Shown in pieces: positions 24,820-37,578 of a stretch of DNA of 64,000 nt. The position numbers were made by a program, and so were the translations under genes. Positions within the stretch are counted from its first letter, which is position 1. Each line of letters starts with the position of its first letter. The DNA comes from Trema orientale (lineage: Eukaryota; Streptophyta; Magnoliopsida; Rosales; Cannabaceae), in NCBI GenBank assembly GCA_002914845.1, contig JXTC01000013.1, positions 310,001-374,000 of the forward strand. Direction: 5' to 3'. The notes under the pieces are model-generated. The model ran no database searches. It worked only from the letters and a program-made list of their open reading frames with translations, and had not been told where the DNA came from.

Positions 24820-26800
24820 AATCTAGTTGATAGATAACTTGTCTTGAAAGATCGACAATATTGTCTAGCAGATAGACAGCTTATCTAGAAAGCTCGACAA
24901 CAGTGTCTCGCAGATAGACAATATGTCTAGAAAGTTAGACAATAGTGTCTACCTAATAGACAGCTTGTCTGGAAAGCTAGACAAAATTGTCTATCAGATT
25001 GACACTTTTGTCTGGAAAACTAGACATGTATGGAGAGCCAAACAACTCGTGTCTAATATAGCTAGACTCCTATTTGGAAAGAACAAAGTTGTGACTAAGT
25101 GTCCAATCGTAATCCAAAAAAAAAAAAAATGCTTCCAATCATAATAGTGACATATTCTCATTATAGTCACGATGATAATTTAAAACTCACTAATTTTATA
25201 ATTTAATATATTTATTACTCATTAAACATAGTTATTGAGTTTGTAATTTGGAAGAACAAAGTTGTGACTCAGTTTCCAATAGTAACGGTGACATATTTTC
25301 ATTATAGTAGCGATAACAATTCAAAACTCACTAATTTTGTAATTTAATATAATATACTTATTATACATTATACCTAGTTATTAAGTTTGTAATTATAAAG
25401 AATAAAGTTGTAACTAAGTTTCCAATAGTAATGGTGACATCATTTTATTATATAGTGACTGAGTTTTTAATAGTAATGAACAAAGTAATGAGTACGTTTA
25501 CAAAACTTGCTAATTTTATAATTATATTGTATTTAGTTTAGTTTATATCAAATTTTATTTCATTATAGTTAGTATCTGGTTGATAGACAGCTTGTCTGGA
25601 AAGCTCGACAATATTATCTAGCAGCTAGACAATATGTTTGGAAAACGAGACAATAGTATTTACTCGATAGACAACTTGTCTTGAAAGCTAGACAAAAGTG
25701 TCTATCAAATAGACAATATGTCTAGAGAGCTAGACAACACTTGTCTAATAACTAGACTCCTTGTTTGGAAAGCTCGAAGTTGTGACTAAATTTCCAATAG
25801 TAATTGTGGCATATTTTCATTATAGTAGTGATGATAATTAAAATCTCACTAATTTTGTAATTTAGTATACTTATTACTCATTACACATAATTATTGAGTT
25901 TGTAATTTGGAAGAACAAAGTTGTGACTAAGTTTTCAATAGTAATAGTGATATATTTTCATTATAGTAGCGATAATAATTCAAAACTCACCAATTTTGTA
26001 ATTTAACATAATTTTTTTATTATGCATTACACCTAGTTATTGAGTTTGTAATTATAAAGAACAAAGTTATGATTAAGTTTCCACTAGTAATAGTGACATA
26101 TTTTCATTATATAGTGACTAAGTTTCTAATAGTAATGAACAAAGTAGTGACTAAGTTCACAAAACTTACTAATTTTGTAATTATATTATATTTAATTTGG
26201 TTTAAATCAAATTTTAGTCCATTATACTTAGTGTCTAGCAAATAGACAACTTGTCGGAGAAGCAAGACAATAGTGTTTACCAGATAGACAACCTTTTTGG
26301 AAAACTAGACAATATTGTCTATCTAATAGACAGCCTATCTGAGAAGCTAGACAATCATGTCTACCGAATAGACAACTTGTCTGGGAAACTAGACAATAAT
26401 ATATACCAGATAGACAACTTATCTAAAAAACTAGACACTATGCTACAACAGTGTCTAGTGTATAGACATAATTGTCGAACTTTCTAGACACTATGCTGAG
26501 TCACACAACTGTATTGTCGAGTAACTTTTTATACTCTGGAAATTATCTCGGCACTAGTGTCTAGTTACTCGATTAAACTGTCGAGAATGATAGACAATGT
26601 GTCTAGCATAATCGAAATAACGTCTAGCACTTAGATGATAATGGTTGGCCGATGGATCGACAGTTGTGTCTAGCATTGTTGATACAGTGTAGATGAACAA
26701 TTATAGAGACAAGACTCGACAATCATGTCAAGTATACTCGATATGTATAATTTGTTGAGTTCTAGACACCCCTGTCTAGAAACTAGACACCCATGTCTTT
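24820..26800. repeat. 3' subterminal composite repeat of MULE B
   Basis: Same alternation as in MULE A. In 26,221-26,490 I count about eleven TAGACA and four TGTCTA by eye. Units are about 42 bp, so a frame stays open at 26,251-26,487 and gives a 14-residue period (DNLSGKLDN-VYQI). This looks like a by-product of the repeat phase rather than a selected protein. Confidence 0.85.
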
Positions 26801-27591
26801 CCCGATCTGGGTTTTTTTTTTGCGGCGAATCTCACCGTTTTTCATCCTATTTTTCAGTTTACTGCTTTTCATACTTAAAGGTTGACCAAAAACTTTCTAT
26901 TTTTGGCTATAGTATTAAGTTCTACTAGAACATAACTTTTAATCTACAAATCAAACTCATATTAACAAAGAAAGAAGGAGCATTTTGGAGTCGACGGGTT
27001 CCGGGTTGAGATTGGATGGAATTTGGCATAGTTGAGGTGGGCTTTGACTGCAGTTGTTGTGGGTGGGGGTAGAGTCCGACTGAGATGAATTGAGAGGAAG
27101 GGGGAGATCATTGCCTGCGTTTGAGAAGAAGAGAGGGAAAAAAAAAAAAAATCCGCTTTTCTATTTTTTTTCCCTTTTTTTTTCATTCCTTTTTTTTTTA
27201 AATTTAACTACAGCCTTTTCATTTCAGACCCCGTGCTTTTTCTTTTTTTTTTTTGAAAAATAAAATTAACTAAGGGCCTATATGTCATTCTACACTCACT
27301 TTATTTAAAACAGGTTATTCTAGCTAACAAATTTTAAATAGGGTGTATTTCACAAAATCAACTATCAAGAAGGGGCATTTTACCAAATTTTCCCAATAAA
27401 AATGCCAAAAATTGGAGTTGGATGAAATTATCGTTTTCCTCTCTAATTATTTTGTTCCTTATTACCTTGTTACCTTTAATAGATAATTTAACTTTGTCTA
27501 AAAAGTTATAATTCAAAAATTATATTATTGAATACTCAGCGTTAAGTTTCAAGTATCCAAACACCTGTAACAAAAATAAGGGGATATAAAC

Positions 27592-28340
27592 TCTTAAGTT
27601 TATGGGAGTCATGATTCTCATATCTATAAATATATGTCCTCCATACTATGAAAGTATATTACCAAAATACCGAGATCAATGTAGCGAATTATTTGATTGT
27701 ACTATTTAATGTCTCAAATAATATAGTTCATAAATATGAGTTCAATATTTATTTAAGGACTAAGAAAGACATCCTTGGTTGTACTTTTGTGATAATATGT
27801 TCTTTAATAATGGTACTTATATAAAGAACATGTTTCTCATTGTCCAATTAAGCATACACGAAACACACTGGGTTTTCTATTTAAAGTTAATACTTTGATG
27901 ATTTTAGATTCATCACTCCCAATTTAAAGAAAAACAACCTTCAACCTTAAGATGATTTTAGATTCATCTTAAGTGTATAGGAGTCATGATTCTCATATCT
28001 ATAAATATATGTTCTCCATACTATGAAAGTATATTACCAAAATACCGAGATCAATCCAGCGAATCATTTGATTGTACTGTTTAATGTCTCAAATAATTTA
28101 GTTCATAAATATGAGTTCAATATTTATTTAAGGACTAAGAAAGACATCCTTAGTTGTACTTTTGTGATAATATATTCTTTAATAATGGTACTTATATAAA
28201 AAACATGTTTCACATTGTCCAATTAAGTATACACGAAACACACTAGGTTTTCTATTTAAACTTAATACTTTGATGATTTTAGATTCATCACTCCCAATTT
28301 AAAGAAAAACGACCTTCAACCTTAATTTATACTGGATACT
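27592..28340. repeat. 375-bp tandem duplication
   Basis: 27,592-27,966 is repeated at 27,967-28,340 with few differences (shared TCATGATTCTCATATCTATA and AAGACATCCTT-GTTGTACTT). The offset is 375 bp, measured at ATGATTCTCA (27,611 and 27,986). The sequence looks like a dispersed retroelement fragment; class not determined. Confidence 0.88.
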
Positions 28341-29923
28341 AGTCCTCAGTTTTTGTCCTTTTGGTTGTGAATAATATTTAGACTAGATATGAATCATGTC
28401 TATATATATAACTTTTTATGTGAATAATTTTATCATCAACTTTTTAGTTTGGGTCCTTAAGATGTTTTATATTTGATATAACTAATCTTTCAGTATAAAT
28501 ATTACGTCAACTAGAATAGACAAAATATATTAATTGAACTCAAATATTATATTAGGATCTCATATACTTTCAAGGCACATATCCCAATAACTAAAGACCA
28601 TGAAAGAATATATTGACATAATGAAAGCCCAACCTAGTTCAATATTGATCACAAGATCTAGTTTCAAATGAACAATCGAATTGTAAGGACTTAGCAGCTG
28701 GATCATTGTGGAGGTTACCCTCCTTTCCATTTCTATGATGAAATATTGATACTTGTAGGGCAAATGATAAGCTTTGCTTTTAATGACTCTTATGCATTAG
28801 GAATCTGAGGAGGGTAATAGTACGGGTTCATTTAAATGTGAGATCATTTATGTGAGTGGGGCCACTTCTAAGGGGAGTTATGTAGGATTCAATTCTTTAG
28901 AAATTCTCATATAACTAAATACATTTTCATGGCCAAACGAATATAGCAATGAGAACTAAATTATGTCAGGAAGAATCCTATATAAAATAGGTTTCATTTT
29001 ACATAAATGGTAGAATAATTCAAAGACATCATATCTACTGATAAACTAATAAGTGAATATACTTTCACGAGAAAAAGTTCAAAAGGTTAACACTCAATTA
29101 CCCTATGTTGGCTTCCACCGTTGAACTCTTATCACTATGTCAAAAGCGTTTTCTATTCTTGTTCATCTCCCTTATTAATATTATTCATGTGAGAGTCATT
29201 GGAAAAATGGGATATGGGTACCCATTTGAGGTACGATTTTGAGGCTCAATTTCAAGTGAGTCTTACTTATACAACAAAAACAGAAGAAAAATACTTCTCC
29301 GTAAATAGTTATTCTGGAGTTTTAGTTTTCCCAAAGTGATAACAGTTTAGACACATTTTAAGTTTACCACAAGTAGTATCGTGTGCACACTTGCTACTTA
29401 CAGACCATTGTATCATAAGTGACAGACACCAACTATCCTTAAGCACCGATAATGAGAGATGAATCTGTTTTATGGGTACTATGTGATCCATGGGTCTCGA
29501 TTCCTCTATTTTAATCCTATTCCAGTTTTTTGCAAATTTTATTTTTCTACTTTTGATTCATGAAATACTTGCATAAGAAATTTTGCCTTAACTTTTTAAT
29601 TAATCAAATGCTATTAAGCCAAAAGCCATTTTGACATATAATCAACCATATTAGTACACCAAGGTGAATAATATTCTCAAGCAGTCGTAAGTTCAGTCAA
29701 ATGAAGTACGAAGTAGGTACGAAAATGATCTCTTAAAAATTTATAATCTTTGGATTAAGAGTAATTAGGAAAAATATCTCTAGTACAATGTTGCTAGGTT
29801 AGGTAAAGTATTGTTTAAACATTATCTATTCCAATGTTGTTCAACCAAAAAGGTGTCAGACACCCATATTTATGAGGCAAAATATTTTTTTGTTAGTTTC
29901 TTATAGTTATATAAGTCCTAAGC
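28341..29923. other. Decayed repeat DNA, no gene
   Basis: No ORF of interest. 29,262-29,430 is homologous to 15,065-15,230 beside the copia LTR upstream of gene 2. The rest has the look of old retroelement sequence but I cannot name a family. Confidence 0.5.
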
Positions 29924-30502
29924 TAGGGGTGGCAATTCGTATCAACGAGTTGTATTCGTATCGTATTAATATCCATGTATAACAGCACATTCCTCAACTC
30001 GAACTTGAACCTGACTCGTTTATAAATAGGTTGACCTGACACGACCTATGTAACTGGTTTATTCAAATTGGTCATATTTGTATCAAGTTAAACTGACACG
30101 ATCTGTTAACCCGCTTTATCTAAATTAGTTAAAATATACATTTTTAATACATTTAACATAAATTTATACATATTTTACGACTATAAGACACAAATATTTA
30201 TCACAAATAAATCAGAACCACATAATATACATAATAAAGTCATTAAAAAAAAAACAGACAAAACATCCATTATAAAAGTATTATAATTTTCAAATATATT
30301 ATATGGGTCATAAACGGGTTAACCCAAAATTATTGTAGGTTAGTTTTAGGTTGGTGGGTCAACTCGAACCCGACATGTTTAATAAATGGGTTCACATGTT
30401 CAACCCGATTTTGACTCGAACCTGTTTAAGATAAACCCAAACCCGTTAACTCCATGCGAGTTTCAAGTCATATAATCGTGTTGTCACAAATTACCAGCCT
30501 TA
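29924..30502. mobile_element. Decayed hAT-type MITE
   Basis: Starts TAGGGGTGGCAATTCG and ends ...AATTACCAGCCTTA, degenerate forms of the termini of the 7,735-8,360 element, with the same central architecture (GGGTTAACCC-like ends, AT-rich middle). The flanking 8-mers (TCCTAAGC, GCCCAAAT) match at only 4 of 8 positions, so the target duplication is eroded. Confidence 0.65.
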
Positions 30503-30879
30503 GCCCAAATCCCAAAGGCAATAATGATGGAAGGAAGAATTCATAATTATTCTCAAAATTAACAGAGTGTGTATATATATATATATATCTATCTATCTAC
30601 CTGAAGAGAGCTCTAGAAGGACAACTTCAAGGAACAGTTTCAACTTTAAAGCACAAATATTCCAGGAATTCTCTGGAACAAGTTGAAATATTTTATAAGT
30701 GCTAATTTATGCTGAATTCTAGCTATATCCATTTATTATGGATTAAATTGGTTTACGTATGTGCAGACACACCCTAACAAGAATAAAACGAAAGGTAAAC
30801 TTAATTGAACGTTATAAATAATTTCAAAGGATAGAAAAAATTTAGATTATTTTCACTACCATGTTAGAAGAGTTCAAAT

Positions 30880-33040
30880 GACCATATAGCATTAGATATT
30901 TTTGGGCCCGGTGGGATTGATTGGTTTTGGATTTCTATAATAAAAGCTTACCCGTTGGTCCCCTCATCATTTTCTATTTTTCTTCCTCTGCTGCTCTACT
31001 CATCTTCTAGCCTAAGAGGCTAAGACACTATCTAACTCGTGAGTTTTTGAATTCGATGAGATGTATAACGTACGACAAATGGTCCCTTTCTTTTTATTCG
31101 ATGTAAAATGTCAAAGAGAAAAAGTTGGAGAAGAAAATGACGTGAGGAATATGAAACATGTGCTTAATTATTTGCTTTCAAGTGATTGGGACGAGGCAGG
31201 TCGAAATTATTGAGTCATATTTTTTGTCCTTTTGAAGATTGGAAGAACTATGTAAAAGAAAGGATGGAATCTAAAACATCAGCCAAGTAAAAATTATGTA
31301 AAAAGAAAGAGCTGAATCTAACGTAAACTAAGAATGTGTTCGGTAAGAGGTAGAAATGGAAAGGAGTTAGGAGAGGTATAGGGACTTAATAATTGGATTG
31401 GGATAAGGTTGTTGTTTGGTATTTGAAAGATTTTAGGAATGAATAAACTAAACAATGTCAAATACTCCATTTAATCAATTTTTGGTATTAAAAAATAATA
31501 AAAGATACTCAATTAAATCAATAATCAATCTACTCTGAATTAGAAAGATTTTAGAAGAAAATTTTGCACTCGAATAATAGAGCAGTTATTTTACAAATAA
31601 AGTCCTCTCTCCTTTTATTTTTCCCTCCAACTAAACAAGAGAGAAGATTTTATTCTTCTCTTATTCCTCTCATACTAAACACAATAAGAAAATTGTGCTC
31701 TCCTTCCTTATATCATCTTTCTCCTACTGAACATAGCTAAGTAAAACATGATCATAAGTTTAACCTAATTGATTACCATATATCACCTCGAATGTTACGG
31801 TTTAGTCGTTCAATTCCCCTACCTTTAAAAAGAAATGTTTCTTTGTTAGAAAGAAAAATATTTCTATGTGACAGAAGAGAGGTAAAGAATGTACAAAGTA
31901 GGAAAAAAAAAGTGTTTCTTCTTTAATAAGTTATTTGGTAATGAAGGATAAAAGAAAATTATTTTATTTTCTTTGTTTGGTATTGGAGCTGAAAATGAAG
32001 AGAGATAAAATAATCTTATAGAATTTACTTTCTTTGTTTGGTAATGAAGATGAAAATGAAGAGATGGAATATAATTTTACTTCGGAATAATAATTCTACC
32101 CAACAGCGGAGCACATGAGGCTCAAAGAACGCAATTGCACCCTCCCCTTAATTTTGTTTTTCTTGTAAATAGTATATAAATTTTTTCTAAAATTAGTTTT
32201 TGCCTCATTTGAATTTAATATTTGTCCCTCCTAAATTTGTAAAATTTTAAGTACACCTCTCAAATTTTGAGTTAGTCCTTCCTACAATTAAAGTATATTT
32301 GATTTTTGTCCCTCTAAATTAAATTCTTGATGTATTTGTTTCTTCTATTTACCCTTTTAGTTTGGTAAATTCATAAAACTTAAGACCAACTGTCCTTTTC
32401 GTTTTTTCTTTCATATTCTCTCTTACTCAATTTTTTTTTTCCTAGGACAATGCCAAAAGAAAAAGAAAAAACCCATCAATATCTATAAAGCCTAAAATCC
32501 GGGTTACACCATTTGTTTTCAAAAATCCAAAAATTTATTATTTTTGGATCTTACAAAATAAAACTGTTGGAGCTTTTTTCAGTGTTGAAGTCCAAAAGTC
32601 ACTTTGTTTTAGCATGCAGCCCAAGTACCTCACAATTTGTATAGAATAGATTTACAAATTAAGTAATGTCCAACATGTGATGTGAAAGATAACACTTTCT
32701 TTTTTCTTTATTTGCTTTCAATCATTGTAACAAAAAAGATATTGTTTATAAGCCAGAATAAAAATAAAGATTCTATTAAAGTTAAATCTTAGCTTAACAA
32801 AATTTTTTTGATAAAAAGTGTAAAAGTTAAAAATTTAGAACATGATAGTTTTACAAGTTATGGTTAAGTGTTAAACAGGCAAGGTTTGAAAATTAAGGTG
32901 TTTTTTATTTTTTATTATTATTATTTTTTTCTGTTAAAAACTCTTTTACATGGGAAATTTAGTTGGTAAAGATGTACATATATATATGTGTGTATATATA
33001 TATATATATATTTCTATTCGGGTATATAGATATCAGATGA
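30880..33040. other. Upstream flank of the duplicated apyrase block (left copy)
   Basis: Homologous to 47,200-49,390: shared AGATATTTTTGGGCCC, GTGAAACATGTG-like, GTTACACCATTTGTTTT and TTGGAGCTTTTTT landmarks in the same order. No coding sequence seen. A possible small transposon lies at about 31,329-31,740 (ends ...GTGTTCGGTAAGAG and CTACTGAACATAGC). A (TA)n tract lies at 32,970-33,012. Confidence 0.6.
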
Positions 33041-33270
33041 CCACCAAGTGTCGTAGCCTAGCGGTAAGGAGTACCGTGAATGGACTCATAGTCACGGATT
33101 CGAGCAGCGGGTGGCTCCCTTAGGAGTCTTAGGCTTGTTTCTTACCAGCCTATTACCCGATGTAGAGTGAATTGGACCATACTCCTACGTATCCTTACCC
33201 CTAGTAATATTTAGCAGGGTTGAGAGATACGCCGGTTGCCCCCTTCCCAAACTTGAAGAGGCCAAATATG
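33040..33270 (+). mobile_element. Putative tRNA-derived SINE
   Basis: TCGTAGCCTAGCGGTAAGGA resembles a tRNA box A and ACGGATTCGAGC, about 45 bases later, resembles box B; the region is more GC-rich than its surroundings. No A tail or target duplication was found. It could be an internally promoted SINE of another family than the 40.4-kb one. Confidence 0.45.
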
Positions 33271-34405
33271 TGTTGTCATTTTAGATATTGCAATATCGAT
33301 TAGAATATTTGACCTTAACATGTTTGACTGAATCTACAGCTGTCGTGTGATTAAATAATTATTTAATATTATAGAGATTTAGTTAGAATTATTTATGGTT
33401 AATGTTTGCCTTGCAAGAAAATTAAACTTGATAATTACTTCTTCTTTAAATCATGTTTAATGTAGATTTGATTAATATGTGATTGAATTAATCAATTAAA
33501 AATTAGTCTAATCAGACTCTAATCTTATTAGGTGTATTTTGGACATTATTTCACCTAATCTTTTTGACAACTCGCGTGAAATTTTTGTAGAAACAATCTT
33601 GTTGTGTGAAAAAGTAATAGTTTAATTTCTAAAAGGAATTTTAAGATTGTCGTTTCCTTTTATATTCTAAGCTAATTTTAAATGTGTTTGAATAGTTTTA
33701 TTATGTTGATTTACTAATCAAATTATGAGAAATCGAATTTGTTATTGCAGGAAACAAATCAATAACTTTCCTAAAATATTACAACGTGACTGTTTTAGAC
33801 AGGGATAACGTTGATACATCAGTAGACAGAATCAACATCTAATTTCAGCTCAATCTTGATTACGATTTTGTTATCTTTGACTGATTATTTTATCTTCCAA
33901 TCAACATTTATTATGATTGACAGTTGTCTTGCAGATTGCCGAATATTAGAAGACTTCAAGCACTATAAATAAGAGTCTAGAATAGAACCCAAAAGGGGTG
34001 AAGTGCCTTGAATGTATTTGTGATTGTCATTAGAGTAATACTTTGTTAAATCTGTTTATACTTTGTATTGTGAGATTAGGAGAGATTCTTAATTATGAGA
34101 GTATTTCGGGAAAAGTGCAACAAGTCTTCACGAGAAGGCAGATTCCGAGAAAACTGCAGGGAGTTGAAACGGAAGGAATCATATCAAGTCGATGAGAGCT
34201 CACTAGACGGATTAGTGAAGGAGTATTTGCATGTTACAACATTTAACAGAGGGAATCTATTAAATTTGATTGGTATTTATACTCATGTTGATCTTTACTA
34301 ATAAGTTTATTTCTCAGGGCATGGCTCCTTGGATATAGACTATCAGGAGATAGTTATACTAAGTAAAAATATTGCGTGTCAATTTTTACTTTTCGTTGTT
34401 ACAAC
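33271..34405 (+). mobile_element. LTR-like unit, possible solo LTR
   Basis: Runs from TGTTGTCATTTTAG to GTTACAACA (TG...CA). It holds a sequence typical of copia LTRs (short ORF at 34,095-34,301 with GGGAAAAGTGCAACAAGTC). No matching 5-bp flanks, so ends are tentative. No equivalent is seen in the right-hand copy of the block, suggesting insertion after duplication. Confidence 0.4.
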
Positions 34406-34827
34406 ATCTATATTACAAATTTTTCCATAACCACCTTACATAATTAATTGGATAATTAATTATATTCAATAAGAATATAAGAAACGATCGTAACAAAACT
34501 TTTTTTTCACCAAAAAGAAAAAAAAAATCTAGATATCTGATGTAGTAATGTGTGTTTGAATTCGACAATGCCTAAATATTAATGATCTCCCATGATATCG
34601 TTGTCTAACTATAATGGTCCCCCACTCCCGGCCTTTTCTTCTTTTCTATTTGTCTGAAGCGCAAAAGATGCTAGAGAAAAGTTGAAAAAGAAAACGAGGT
34701 AACAAGGCCAGTTGGATGGAGTGTGTTTGAGAATGAGATTGTGTTTTAAAAAAAAAAAAAGTAACTGTTTTAATTGTTTTTTTATGTATTAACAAAATTA
34801 AGAGGAAATTCAATTTTATATCGTAAA

Positions 34828-34830
<3 letters not shown>

Positions 34831-34862
<32 letters not shown>
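34831..34862. repeat. Poly-A tract (32 bp)
   Basis: Uninterrupted A run after TAAAGTT. It might be the tail of a decayed retroelement, but no head was recognised. Confidence 0.8.
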
Positions 34863-34864
<2 letters not shown>

Positions 34865-34929
34865 CCACTTTTTACCAATTCATGAGTACTTGAGGTAAGA
34901 GGTTAAATTACTTCAAATAACTCCATTAT

Positions 34930-36270
34930 TTGCCCCAATAATGGTCTAATTATCTTGAGTACTTTTGAAAAATATCAACTTTGAAAAACAAGTAATAACT
35001 TTATAAATATTTTTAAAAAGGTATTAATTTTTCTAAATAGAATTTAGAAAATGTTATTTTTCTAAACAAATTCGGGATTTTTCAAAACAATCATTAGCTT
35101 ATTCGGAATTTTTCAATAGGAAAATTAGCCAAATATCGTTAGAAAATAAAAAATATTACAAAAATAAGGTAATATTGTTTTCATACGGTATAAAAGCTAA
35201 AAAAATTAGGAATATACGATATCAAAACGCGATGGCAATGTTAGTAATTTTGGCAAATTTTGTAAAGTGTAGTTATTTAAATCTAAGTACAAAATAATAT
35301 TCAAATGAATCTTTAGCAAAGCCGACTTGAGTCTCCTCCACTCTTCTTGGTCTGGGTTCAAATCCCACCAATCCCTTCCAGTAATCAGTAATGAAAATAT
35401 ATAGAAAAATATCACATTTTATTTTCAAAAATATAATTTCGGTATGGTGTGTCTTTTAGTACCGTATTTTTGTAATCAGGAATGAAAATATTTAGAAAAT
35501 TTTTCATATTTAATTTTCAAAAATACCATTTTGGTATGGTTTGTCTTTTAGTACCATTTTTTTGTAATTCTTTTTATTTATTTATTTATTTTTGTAAAAC
35601 TCCTAAAACCCTTTTATCAATTTTTTGGACTTCGGGCCTAAATTCTTGTAAGAAATCCTTAAATTAATAGAAGCAATTTATAAAGGATTTCTAACACATG
35701 TACATAAAAAAACAAAAAAGAATTATAAAAATATGGTGAGTCAGATTTTTTTTTTTCCAATTCTTATACCGTTTTTTTTAGAAAAATACAATTTTTTAGA
35801 AAAAGCTTTTAGAAATGTACCATTTTTTTTTCCAATTCTCGTCCTGTTTTTAACAATACAAAAGGAGCAAAATAAGTTCAGCTTCTTACAGAAATCCAGA
35901 CCCATAGAGTTTCAAATTGAAAAATACTCGGATGGGCTGATTTTTTCGGAAAAATCCTAGATTGATTTAGAAAAATATCGCTTTTGAAAAATTTTTAGAA
36001 AAATATCACTTTAATAAATATTTCGAAAATGCCACTTTTTCCTTCAAAATTGGTATTTTTCAGTGATATTCGAGGTAATTAGTTAGGTTATTTTGGGTAA
36101 CCAATCTAGTTACTTGAAATAACCAATCAAGTTACCTCAGGTAATTTGATAGGTTACCTCAAGTATCCTACCAATTAATAAAAAATGGTATTTTTCTAAA
36201 TACTTTAAAAGTGATATTTTTCTAAATTTCTGGGATTTTTCAAACAATTTCAAAATTTGGTATTTTTCAA
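34930..36270. repeat. Degenerate TATTTTTC-rich repeat region
   Basis: Many short imperfect units such as AGTGATATTTTTCTAAAT and GGGATTTTTCAAA, similar in style to the interior of the 5,158-5,874 element. Short T-rich ORFs here are not credible proteins. A tRNA-like GGTTCAAATCCCACC sits at about 35,349-35,363. Confidence 0.5.
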
Positions 36271-36279
36271 GTTTTTTAA

Positions 36280-37420
36280 CTTTTTTCATAAAAGTCTAAT
36301 TTCCTCAAATAAGTTTGAAAGAAGTGATGTATATGGGAATCAAATTGGGATAAATCTCATTCTTCCCTCTTTAGTAGCTTATCTTGGGAACATAACAAAA
36401 CGTATGTTCAAATGTTCTATTTTTAGATTGTTGGCTATATTAGTTGTATACATTTATAGAGACTGTAGCTATATTTAGTATTGCTCGTTAATTAGGGTCT
36501 GGATATTTGTGTATTTTCATGTACATATATTGCTGCCGCTGTACCATTCAAATATGATCAATAAAAGTCATTTTTCCCATTATTTTGTTCATTCCCTTTG
36601 ATTACAATTCCCAGCACGATCAGATTATACAGATATATGCATATAGGTTTTTTCTTTTTTTTTTTGTGCATAAAACACAAAAGTCAAAGTGAATACAATG
36701 TCACATTGAAACAACGCCAAGGCCAAAAATCAAAACTTTAATGGGGTATTTATAAGAAGGTACTGAAACAATTACTTTGGATAATACCATCCCATCTTAT
36801 GCCACATTAAAGTCCGAATAGACAAAACAGAGTGGAAATATCTAGAAATTAAAATAGTACATATAGGTAAAATGTGCCATCAGCAATCTTAAGTAAACAC
36901 TGTATGAAGCTAATACATCCACCACTTAAGACCACGACTTTCATTGTAGCAAAATGATGAGGCTAAAACCAGAGTGTTGGCTAATTTATTTAGTAAAATA
37001 TTCAAAACGTTCTGTCTTCATCAAGTGGAAAAGTGACTCTGAAAAATAACATATTTCAACTCCGCATGTTTGAAGTGTTTGCTCCAAAAATAACTCAAAA
37101 GATGCACTTGTGGCTGCCTTATACAAACAATTCTAAATTTATCACAACTAATAATGGTTTTATCATGCATATCCGCCACATACACAAGAAAGAAATGAAT
37201 AACCAAAAGTCTCTTCTCAACAGCACAAAAAAATCAAACTCAACAAAAAATATTGTAAGACAGATTGCACCACATTCTCCCAGTATTTTAAAACTATGTA
37301 CCAAATTAACTCAATTCCAAATTCAATCTGTGACCCAGAAGAGAGAGAGGGAGAGAGAAGTTTAGACTCTTTCAAGGAGTCAGAGAAGAGAAACAAGAGA
37401 TAATTTATGAAATACCTCTG
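36280..37420. other. 3' flank of apyrase gene 3
   Basis: From about 37,170 onward homologous to the gene 2 flank. At 36,280-36,590 a short open frame is followed by an AATAAA-like signal (ATCAATAAAAG), which could be a gene 3'-end remnant; I do not recognise the product. Confidence 0.45.
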
Positions 37421-37426
37421 AATAAT

Positions 37427-37432
37427 TTTATT
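37427..37432 (-). terminator. Polyadenylation signal of apyrase gene 3
   Basis: AATAAA on the minus strand about 150 nt beyond the stop codon, in the same context as the signal downstream of gene 2. Confidence 0.65.
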
Positions 37433-37578
37433 AGATAGTGTAGAATAGAAAAGTACAATAGGAAACTCTAGTCAACCGACACAAATGTACTACATCAATC
37501 TGATAACAACGTTCAGAGGCCAATTTCTTCGTGTTACTTGGCTCAGAGACCGTGGATACTAAACAAGCAGGTTGATGA

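Larger units (their letters stand above)
23083..27393 (+). mobile_element. Mutator-like element B, non-autonomous, 4.3 kb
   Basis: Perfect 9-bp target duplication CAATAAAAA (23,074-23,082 and 27,394-27,402). Ends match MULE A: GGGATCCTTTGAAGAATACC... and ...CATTTTACCAAATTTTCC. Same layout as A: 5' dyad array (23,610-24,420), transposase remnant (24,502-24,675), dyad arrays (24,820-25,080; 25,570-25,770; 26,225-26,800) alternating with AT-rich spacer units. It is about 1.07 kb shorter than A, through fewer 3' repeat blocks and a short T tract. Different target site, so A and B are independent insertions. Confidence 0.9.

Noticed and set aside
35349-35363. tRNA gene suggested by GGTTCAAATCCCACC
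   Set aside because: Only a box-B-like string; I could not form acceptor, D and anticodon stems around it.
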